Source of the DNA: CAYVQE01 sp964633205
GTDB taxonomy: Bacteria; Myxococcota; B64-G9
DNA: 64,000 nucleotides
Assembly: GCA_964633205.1 (NCBI GenBank)
Contig: CAZWFN010000008.1
Span: forward strand, 1 to 64,000
Direction: 5' to 3'
Below, in pieces: positions 33,110-41,093 of the stretch (the first letter of the stretch is position 1; each line of letters opens with the position of its first letter). The notes beneath the pieces are model-generated. The model saw only the letters and a list, made by a program, of their open reading frames with translations. It did no database searches and had not been told where the DNA came from. Position numbers and translations under genes: made by a program.

Positions 33110-35557
33110 ATGCGCATCAGCTTCTTCCTGGGATCGTGGCTGTGCCTGCTGGCCGCTCCGGCGGCGGCCCAGCACACCTCGCCCTACGACATGCGCCTGC
33201 CGGGCGACTCGATCGCCGGCTGCGACGGTCCGCTGTGTCAGCTCTACAACCCGGCCGGCCTGCACTGGTCGCCCGGCGGTGAGCTGCTGTACCTGCACGC
33301 CGAGCGCTGGGGAACCGACGGGGTGGCGGCCGGCGGCGGCGATGGCTTGCTGCTGTCGACCGATCGGCTGGGCCTGGCGGTGCAGTACGTGCGGCCCGAT
33401 CGGGATCGAGCGCGGCGCGACCTGCTCAAGTACAACCTGAGCTTGAAGCTGTTCTCGCTCGGCAACACCTTCGCCCTCGGCGGCGGGCTGGAGATCCTCG
33501 ATCCCACCGAGACGAACGGCGATCCCAAGCTCGACGTTCTGCTGGGGGCCATGATCCGGCCCTGGCGCTACCTGAGCCTGGGCTTGGTGGGGCGCAACCT
33601 GGCGGAGGCGAAAATGGGCGGCCAGCGCAGCCAGCGGGCGCTGGAGGTCGGCCTGGCGCTGCGGCCGCTGTGGTTCGCCCCGGAGCGGCTGACCCTGGCG
33701 GCCGACTACCGGCTGGTCGAAAACGTCTCCGATCCGCCGCTGCGGCTGTCGCTGCGGGCCCGGCTCTACCAGGGCATCGGCCTGATCGCCAGCGCCGACG
33801 TCGAGGGGGGCTTCGGCGTGGGTCTGGCGGTCGATCTGGCCCGCTTCGGGGTGTCGAGCTACACCCAGGTGGGCCACCGCGACGGCCTGGCCTACGAGGC
33901 CCAGCTGTTCGCCGCCCGGGCCTCGATCGAACGCCGGCCCGGCCTGCAGGTGGTCGATGAGCGCACCGCGGTCATCGTGCTGGGCGGCGACATCGCGCCG
34001 ACCGATCGGCCCGAGCGCGGCCTGTTCATCACCCGGCCCACCTTGCGCGACGTGGAGCTGGCCATCCGGCGGGCGGCCGCCGATCCGCGCATCGACTCGC
34101 TGCTGCTCAAGATCGAACCGCTGGAGCTGAGCCTGACCCGCGTCCAGGAGCTGCGCGCCGCGCTGGAAGCGTTCAAGGACCGCGGCAAAAGAGTCGCCGC
34201 GCACCTGGAGCAGGTCGACAACCTCAACTACTACCTGGCCTGCGCCGCCGACGCCATCTACGTCAACCCGGCCGGCGCGGTGACCGTGACCGGGCCCAGG
34301 GTCCAGGCCCTGTTTTTCGGCGGCACGCTGCAGCTGGCCGGGGTCGAGCCCGAGGCCCACAAGGTGGGCGACTACAAGACGGCGCCCGAGATGTTCACCC
34401 GCCAGGAGCCCAGCCCGGCCAGCCGCGAGCAGCTCGAGAGCCTGGCCGACGAGTTCGCCGATCAGGTCTTCGGCGCCATCGCCGACAGCCGCGGCCTGGC
34501 CCGCGATCAGGTCGAGGTGCTGGTCGACCGCGGCCTGATGCGTCCGGCCCAGGCCGAGCTGGCCGGCCTGATCGACGCCACCGCCCACTACGACGAGCTC
34601 GACGAGCCGCTGGCCGAGCTGCTGGGCCATCCGGTGCGCCGGCTGGAGGGCTACCTCGACGAACGGCGCCACAGCCAGCGCTGGGGCGGCCGGCCCACGG
34701 TGGCGGTGGTGCACGCCAGCGGTGGCATCGGCTACGGCTCGCCGCAGCTGCCGGGCGACATGAACGCCCGGGGCATCGCCGAGCTGCTCGAACGGCTGCG
34801 CTCCGACAGCGGCGTCGATGCGGTGGTGCTGCGCATCGACTCGCCGGGCGGCAGCGGTCTGGCCTCCGAGCTGATCTGGCGCCAGGTGCAGCAGCTGCGC
34901 CAGCAGAAGCCGGTGATCGTATCCATGGGGGCCACCGCGGCCTCGGGCGGCTACTACATCGCCTGTCCGGCCGACTGGATCCTGGCCGACCCGGCCACCG
35001 TGACCGGCTCGATCGGCGTCTTCGCGCTGCTGTTCGACGCCAGCGAGCTGTGGGCCCGGCTGGGCGTCAGCCAGGAGAGCATCAGCCGCGGCCAGATGGC
35101 CGATCTGCACTCGACCTTCCGCGGCCGCACCCCGGCCGAGCGCGACCTGCTGCAGCAGTTGATCGAAAACTTCTACCAGGGCTTCGTCCAACGGGTGGCC
35201 GCCGGCCGCAACCTGACGCCCGAGGAGGTCGATCGGGTGGCCCGGGGCCGCGTCTGGACCGGCCGCCAGGCGCTGGAGCACGGCCTGGTCGACGAACTGG
35301 GCGGGCTGAGCCGCGCCGTCGCGCTGGCGTCCGAGCGGCTGGGGCTGCCGGCCGGCGAGCAGCCGCGGCTGGTCCACCTGCCGCGGGCTCGGCTCGACCT
35401 GCACCACCTGCTGCGCGAGCTGGGCCTGCTGGTCGAGCAGCAGCCCGTGCTGCCGGCCATGGTGCGCAGCAGCCTGCAGCAGCTCGTCCGGCTGTCGGCC
35501 TGGAGCGCCGAGCCGGTGCTGGCCCTGCTGCCCTTCCACGCCCTGAGGGTCCAATAA
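33110..35557 (+). CDS. SppA-type signal peptide peptidase fused to an N-terminal barrel-like domain
   Basis: The first 280 residues after a signal peptide (MRISFFLGSWLCLLAAPAAA) look like an outer-membrane beta-barrel, with a YNPAGL turn near the N-terminus and repeating strands. The rest is a two-unit S49 peptidase of the long SppA type. The catalytic lysine is at about K423 (GDYKTAPEMF) and the catalytic serine at about S612 (AASGGYYIA). The usual single membrane anchor is missing, replaced by the barrel. A GAGGT lies seven bases before ATG 33110; upstream starts at 33095 and GTG 33047, the latter overlapping the activator stop, are alternatives. It follows the FHA-activator gene directly. 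Confidence 0.85.
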   Translation: MRISFFLGSWLCLLAAPAAAQHTSPYDMRLPGDSIAGCDGPLCQLYNPAGLHWSPGGELLYLHAERWGTDGVAAGGGDGLLLSTDRLGLAVQYVRPDRDRARRDLLKYNLSLKLFSLGNTFALGGGLEILDPTETNGDPKLDVLLGAMIRPWRYLSLGLVGRNLAEAKMGGQRSQRALEVGLALRPLWFAPERLTLAADYRLVENVSDPPLRLSLRARLYQGIGLIASADVEGGFGVGLAVDLARFGVSSYTQVGHRDGLAYEAQLFAARASIERRPGLQVVDERTAVIVLGGDIAPTDRPERGLFITRPTLRDVELAIRRAAADPRIDSLLLKIEPLELSLTRVQELRAALEAFKDRGKRVAAHLEQVDNLNYYLACAADAIYVNPAGAVTVTGPRVQALFFGGTLQLAGVEPEAHKVGDYKTAPEMFTRQEPSPASREQLESLADEFADQVFGAIADSRGLARDQVEVLVDRGLMRPAQAELAGLIDATAHYDELDEPLAELLGHPVRRLEGYLDERRHSQRWGGRPTVAVVHASGGIGYGSPQLPGDMNARGIAELLERLRSDSGVDAVVLRIDSPGGSGLASELIWRQVQQLRQQKPVIVSMGATAASGGYYIACPADWILADPATVTGSIGVFALLFDASELWARLGVSQESISRGQMADLHSTFRGRTPAERDLLQQLIENFYQGFVQRVAAGRNLTPEEVDRVARGRVWTGRQALEHGLVDELGGLSRAVALASERLGLPAGEQPRLVHLPRARLDLHHLLRELGLLVEQQPVLPAMVRSSLQQLVRLSAWSAEPVLALLPFHALRVQ

Positions 35558-35654
35558 ACGATCGCCCCGCACCAACACAACGGATTGCCTCGCATCGCGG
35601 ATCCTTTCGTCTGACGGCGCCTTTTGCCGCGATGCTCCCAAAACGGCACGGAGT

Positions 35655-35723
35655 AAAAAAAAGGGAGATGCAGGTCTGGGCGCAGGTGGGGGGGGACCCT
35701 GCTAATCCAGAGATGCATCTCCC
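35655..35723 (-). terminator. Rho-independent terminator of the small RNA
   Basis: H2, a perfect 10-bp outer stem with inner pairing, is followed on the minus strand by TTTTTTTT (35662-35655). The stem-plus-T8 form is a strong intrinsic terminator in this direction only. Confidence 0.75.
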
Positions 35724-35894
35724 AATGGTGAGGAGTTCTCGTGCGGGCCCGCAGGCGGGGGGGAAACCATGCCGGCCCGCAGCGATTCCTCCTCTAACCG
35801 AAATCCCGATTGCCAAAAGACCAAAAGAGGCGCCGGACCCCAAAAAAACCGGTCGGGGGGGGACGCCGGCTCCGCAGGGCCCGGCCACCTCGCT
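35655..35894 (-). ncRNA. Candidate sigma-54-driven structured small RNA (about 240 nt)
   Basis: This is a predicted minus-strand transcript, running from just downstream of a sigma-54 promoter to a T8 terminator. It contains three nested hairpins. H4 (35870-35832) has arms GCCGG/CCGGC and inner CCCC/GGGG. H3 (35794-35730) has arms GAGGAG/CTCCTC plus an 8-bp GGCCCGCA/TGCGGGCC stem. H2 (35723-35663) has arms GGGAGATGCA/TGCATCTCCC (10 bp, perfect) and an inner stem. On the RNA each carries a run of 7-8 C in or near its loop (the plus strand shows the G runs). C-rich loops could pair with purine-rich ribosome sites. I match it to no known RNA family. Confidence 0.55.
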
Positions 35895-35904
35895 CGACAA
35901 TACT

Positions 35905-35921
35905 AGCAGGATGCGTGCCAG
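35905..35921 (-). promoter_or_regulatory. Sigma-54 promoter of the small RNA
   Basis: The minus strand reads CTGGCACGCATCCTGCT, matching YTGGCACG-N4-TTGCW except C for the first T of TTGC. The GG to GC spacing is exact, and the start would be near 35894. Confidence 0.7.
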
Positions 35922-35990
35922 TTCTGAAAACCGCCGCCAATTAATGCCGCTACCCGGAATTCCTGGTGATTTTGCTGCATCGCGTCTCCG

Positions 35991-36016
35991 ATTTGGCTTG
36001 CCAGGCCTCGCCAAAT
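35991..36016. promoter_or_regulatory. Inverted repeat ATTTGGC-N12-GCCAAAT, candidate enhancer
   Basis: These 7-bp perfect arms lie about 97-122 bases upstream of the predicted small-RNA start and upstream of the response-regulator gene. This is the expected place for binding by the adjacent NtrC-type protein. Function is inferred. Confidence 0.4.
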
Positions 36017-36108
36017 ATGGTATTTTCACCACGCTCAATTCGCAGGACCACGACAAATGCCGAGGTTCTGGGGGGAAACACTGTGGTAATGGCACCCGGG
36101 GGTGAACG

Positions 36109-37467
<1,359 letters not shown>

Positions 37468-37626
37468 GCCGAGCCCGGCCGGACCGGGTCTTGCGACCAC
37501 GGCCCGAGCGCCAGCCACCGCGGCGGTGGGCTCCCCGGCGTCCCGGCGATCGCCCGGCCGCTTTCCAAGCTACCGAAATCATTGAACAGCCTTGGATCGG
37601 AAGCGCCCGCCGGAGCACCGGACCGG

Positions 37627-37642
37627 TGGCGCGGAATTTGCA
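37627..37642 (+). promoter_or_regulatory. Sigma-54 promoter for the 101-aa gene
   Basis: TGGCGCGGAATTTGCA matches TGGCACG-N4-TTGCW at all positions but one with exact spacing. The predicted start near 37653 is about 22 bases from the GTG start. The gene lies just downstream of the response regulator. Confidence 0.7.
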
Positions 37643-37674
37643 TATTACTGTAATCAGGAACAGAGGAGCATGCG

Positions 37675-37980
37675 GTGAGCACAGTGAGCACCCCGGTGCA
37701 GGTCCCAGTCGCCCCTGATCCAGCGCAGGTCAAACGCGCCCTGACCGGCATTCTGGACCACCTCGATGCCTCCCCCCGCGCCCGCGACACGCTGCGGGGC
37801 ATCGCCGAGTGGTGGGCGCACAGCACCGTGCCGGCCACCGAGGCCGCCCTGTCGCTGCTGCTGGAGCTGGGCTTGCTGCAGCGCAGCGCCCGCAACGGCC
37901 AGCAGCTCTTCGGCCGCAACGACGAGCTGCGCCTCGACCAGTGGCAGGCTCTGGTGCGCCGGGCCCGCGGCGGCGGCTGA
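37675..37980 (+). CDS. Small protein of unknown function (101 aa), winged-helix-like
   Basis: This 101-residue cytosolic protein has no signal peptide. I do not recognise it. The helical block DPAQVKRALTGILDHLDASPRARDTLRGIAEWWAHS is followed by TVPATEAALSLLLELGLLQRSARNGQQLFGRN, a pattern like a winged-helix DNA-binding unit. GAGGAG lies 7 bases before the GTG at 37675. The 15-of-16 sigma-54 promoter and close placement after the response-regulator gene suggest it is a direct target. Confidence 0.72.
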   Translation: MSTVSTPVQVPVAPDPAQVKRALTGILDHLDASPRARDTLRGIAEWWAHSTVPATEAALSLLLELGLLQRSARNGQQLFGRNDELRLDQWQALVRRARGGG

Positions 37981-38088
37981 GCCGCGCCGAACCGCCCTGC
38001 CCGACCGTGCCCCTCACCCCCTCTTTGCCGCGCCCGTCAATCGTGCTACGGTCACGGCCATTCCACGCTGGCTGAGGAGGGCTGGCCG

Positions 38089-39303
38089 GTGCCCATTCTG
38101 GTCCACAAGTACGGCGGCAGCTCGGTGGCCGACGAGCGCAAGCTGGCCCAGGTGGCCGACCGGGTGGTGGCCGCCAGGCGGGCGGGCTACGAGCTGGTGG
38201 TGGTGGTCTCGGCCATGGGCCGCACCACCGATGAGCTGCTGGGGTTGGCGCGCCGGCTCAACCCGGACCCGCCGCGGCGCGAGCTGGACATGCTGGTGTC
38301 GGTGGGCGAGCGCATCAGCATGTCGCTGCTCAGCATGGCCATCCAGTACCGTGGAATCGAGGCCATCTCGTTCACCGGCTCGCAGTGCGGCATCATCACC
38401 AACGACCGTCACTCCGACGCGCGCATCATCGAGGTGCGCCCCTTCCGCATCCAGGACGAGCTGTGCCGCGGGCGGGTGGTCATCGTGGCCGGCTTCCAGG
38501 GCATGAGCTACCGGCGCGAGATCACCACCCTGGGCCGCGGCGGCTCGGACACCACCGCGGTGGCCCTGGCGGCCGCGCTCGACGCCGAGTCGTGCACCAT
38601 CTTCGGCGACGTCGACGGCGTCTACGACGCCGACCCGCGGCTGGTCGCCGACGCCCGCCGGATCGATGCGCTGGGCTACGCCGAGATGCAGGAGCTGGCC
38701 GAGAGCGGCGCCCGGGTGCTCAACGCCACCGCGGTCGAGTTCGCCAAGGAGCGCGACATCGCCATCTACGTCCGCGCCAACGACGGCAGCGGCGGCCAGA
38801 CCGCGGTGCGCAAGCACACCCCCCGCGCCCCCGGCATGGTGGTCGGGCTGGCCCACGAGCACCAGGTGCGCACCATCGCCTGCCACGGCCCGCAGCCGGA
38901 CCTGGACGCGCTGCTGGGATTTCTCGACGACGAGTCCATCCCCGGCAAGCAGCTGACCGTGGATCACTTCGACGACACGCGACGCACGGCGGTGGTGGTC
39001 TCGCGCGAGCTGCTGCCCGATCCGGGGGCCTGTGCGGCCAAGCTGGCCGAACGCTTCGGCGATCGGGTGCGGCTGCGCTCCGACCTGGGCGCGGTCAGCC
39101 TGATCGGCGCCGGCATCAACCAGAGCTTCGCCAACCTGCGCCGCGCCCGCGCCCTGCTGGCCGACGCCGCCATCCCGACCGCCGGCTGGCACACCTCATC
39201 GTTCCGCATCACCGCCCTGCTGCCGACCGAACAGGTCGGCGCTGCGGTGCGGTTGCTGCACCGGGCCTACCTGGAGCAGCCCGATAGCGGACCCGGCTGC
39301 TGA
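38089..39303 (+). CDS. lysC: Aspartate kinase
   Basis: This enzyme phosphorylates aspartate, the first step toward lysine, threonine and methionine. The 404-residue protein begins MPILVHKYGGSSVADE, the family's N-terminal kinase motif, and has FTGSQCGIITN and TTLGRGGSDTTAVALA. The C-terminal 140 residues form two ACT domains used for feedback control (LIGAGINQSFANLRRA, RITALLP), so this is the single-chain aspartokinase type. The GTG at 38089 follows GAGGAGGG. It converges with the polymerase gene across 19 bases and has no other pathway gene beside it. Confidence 0.95.
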   Translation: MPILVHKYGGSSVADERKLAQVADRVVAARRAGYELVVVVSAMGRTTDELLGLARRLNPDPPRRELDMLVSVGERISMSLLSMAIQYRGIEAISFTGSQCGIITNDRHSDARIIEVRPFRIQDELCRGRVVIVAGFQGMSYRREITTLGRGGSDTTAVALAAALDAESCTIFGDVDGVYDADPRLVADARRIDALGYAEMQELAESGARVLNATAVEFAKERDIAIYVRANDGSGGQTAVRKHTPRAPGMVVGLAHEHQVRTIACHGPQPDLDALLGFLDDESIPGKQLTVDHFDDTRRTAVVVSRELLPDPGACAAKLAERFGDRVRLRSDLGAVSLIGAGINQSFANLRRARALLADAAIPTAGWHTSSFRITALLPTEQVGAAVRLLHRAYLEQPDSGPGC

Positions 39304-39322
39304 CCGCGCTATCCCGCGGCCG

Positions 39323-41068
39323 CTACTTCTGCCAGTGCTCGCCGACTGCCACGTCGACTTCGATCGGCACCGAGCTGATGTAGCGCTCGCCGGCCGCCAC
39401 CATCTCTTCGCGCACCAGCTCGGCCACCTCCCAGGCGTCGGCCGTCTCGGCCTCGACCAGGATCTCGTCGTGGACGCAGTTGACGATGCAGGCGTCGCGG
39501 CGCTCGTCGAGCAGGCGGCGGCGGATGCCGGCCATGGCCAGCTTGAGCATGTCGGCGTTGGTGCCCTGGATGGGCATGTTCTTGGCGATGCGGGCCACCG
39601 CGGCCAGGTCGGGTCCCTCCACCCGCTCGCCGATCTGCAACCACAGCCGGCGGCCGCCCAGGGTCTCGGCCCAGCCGCGGCGGATGGCGGCCCGGGCCGA
39701 CTCCTCCAGGTAAGCGCGCACCCGCGGATAGGCGGCGAAGTAGCGGGCCAGCAGCTGCTCGGCCTCCTCGACGGTGACCCCGGTCTGGCCGGCCAGGCCG
39801 GCGGCGCCCATGCCGTAGGCCAGGCCGAAGTTGATGGCCTTGGCGCGCTCGCGCAGCCGCGGGTTGCTCTCCTTGGACACCGGCCGGCCGAAGATCTCGG
39901 AGGCCACGATGGAGTGCAGATCGCCGCCGCGGACGAAGGTGTTGATGAAGGCCGGATCGCGGCTGGCCTCGGCCAGGATGCGCAGCTCGCAGCCGGCGTA
40001 GTCGGCGGTGACCAGCTGCCGGCCCGCCGGCGCCCGAAAGCAGCGCCGAAAACGGCTGCCGCGGGGGATGTTCTGCAGGTTGGGCTCGCGGCAGGCCACC
40101 CGGCCGGTGGGCGCGCCGATCTGGATGAAGTCGGCGTGCAGCCGGCCGGTGCGCGGGTGGATGGCCTCCAAAAAGCTGTCGCCGTAGGCCGACACGATCT
40201 TGGCCGCCTCGCGGTAGCCCACCAGCTCCTCGCCCACCGGGTGTCCCAGCCGGCGCAGGCCGGCCTTGTCCAATGAGCGCACCGGCCGCTCGACCAGCCG
40301 CTCCAGTGCCCGCCGCAGCTCGGTCTCACTGTCGAGGTTGATGTCGGCCTGGCCGAACAGATCGGTCTGCACCACCGCGGCCAGGTGCTGGTTGACCTCG
40401 GCCCGGCGGGCGTCGCGCTCGCGGCGGGCCTCGTCGATCAAGGCCTGCCAGGCCCCCCGGTCCAGGTAGACCCCGTCGTAGCGCAGATCGGCGAAGACCG
40501 GCACCGCCCGGCATTCCAGCCGGGCGCTGGACTCCAGCCCGTCGGCCACCACCGCCGGCATCTGCTCGAGCAGGACGTGGAAGGTGGCCAGGATGTCGCG
40601 CCGGGCGTACTCGAGCTGGGCGGGCGAGAAGGCGTCCTCGCCCGCCGCGGCGAACGAGCCGCGCAGCCCCTTGTCCAGCCCGCGGCCCAGGTACTTGGCG
40701 CTCAGCTCGGCCAGCGAGCGGCGCCCCTCGCCGCGGCCGTTGGTCAGCAGCTGCTCGATCAGCATGGTGTCGAGCACGTGCTCGACCCGGATGCCGCGGC
40801 CGCGCAGCATGGCCAGGTCGAAGGCGCCGTTGTGGGTCACCTTGGGCACCGGTCCGGCCAGCAGCGGCAGCAGCGGATCGAGCGCCACCCGGCGGCAGTC
40901 GACCAACAGCTGCTCGCGGTCGTCGCCCAGGCTCAGCAACAGCGGCCGGTGGCGGTGGGGATCGAGCCCGTCGGTCTCCAGATCGAGCGCCAGCAGGCCG
41001 CGGCCGGCCAGCCGCGTCATGGCGTGCTTCAGCGCATCGGTCGACTCGATCGGGCCTGACACGGGCAT
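39323..41068 (-). CDS. Family A DNA polymerase with 3'-5' exonuclease, lacking the 5' nuclease domain
   Basis: This protein of about 581 residues corresponds to the Klenow part of DNA polymerase I. It has an N-terminal 3'-5' exonuclease (LALDLETDGLDP, VTHNGAFDLAMLRG, LEYARRD) and a palm-finger-thumb polymerase core. Polymerase motifs are intact: A in TADYAGCELRILAE, B in RERAKAINFGLAYGMGAAGL and C in VNCVHDEILVEAE. No 5' nuclease domain precedes it. ATG 41068 was chosen; no good ribosome site is seen, and the 5' end sits 25 bases after the cysteine-rich gene's stop. Whether a full polA exists elsewhere is unknown. Confidence 0.88.
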   Translation of the reverse strand: MPVSGPIESTDALKHAMTRLAGRGLLALDLETDGLDPHRHRPLLLSLGDDREQLLVDCRRVALDPLLPLLAGPVPKVTHNGAFDLAMLRGRGIRVEHVLDTMLIEQLLTNGRGEGRRSLAELSAKYLGRGLDKGLRGSFAAAGEDAFSPAQLEYARRDILATFHVLLEQMPAVVADGLESSARLECRAVPVFADLRYDGVYLDRGAWQALIDEARRERDARRAEVNQHLAAVVQTDLFGQADINLDSETELRRALERLVERPVRSLDKAGLRRLGHPVGEELVGYREAAKIVSAYGDSFLEAIHPRTGRLHADFIQIGAPTGRVACREPNLQNIPRGSRFRRCFRAPAGRQLVTADYAGCELRILAEASRDPAFINTFVRGGDLHSIVASEIFGRPVSKESNPRLRERAKAINFGLAYGMGAAGLAGQTGVTVEEAEQLLARYFAAYPRVRAYLEESARAAIRRGWAETLGGRRLWLQIGERVEGPDLAAVARIAKNMPIQGTNADMLKLAMAGIRRRLLDERRDACIVNCVHDEILVEAETADAWEVAELVREEMVAAGERYISSVPIEVDVAVGEHWQK

Positions 41069-41093
41069 GGGAGCAGGCGGGCGCTGCGCGGCG

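Larger units (their letters stand above)
35558..36108. other. Intergenic region (551 bp) with structured RNA and regulatory sites
   Basis: It holds a perfect 9-bp inverted repeat at 35592-35635, the predicted small RNA (minus strand) and its sigma-54 promoter, an inverted repeat at 35991-36016, and the leader of the response regulator. No protein-coding gene is apparent apart from a doubtful 22-codon frame inside the RNA. Confidence 0.6.

Noticed and set aside
35592..35635. GCATCGCGG/CCGCGATGC inverted repeat as terminator of the SppA gene
   Set aside because: The 26-base loop is long and no T-run follows on either strand; it may still be a structural element.
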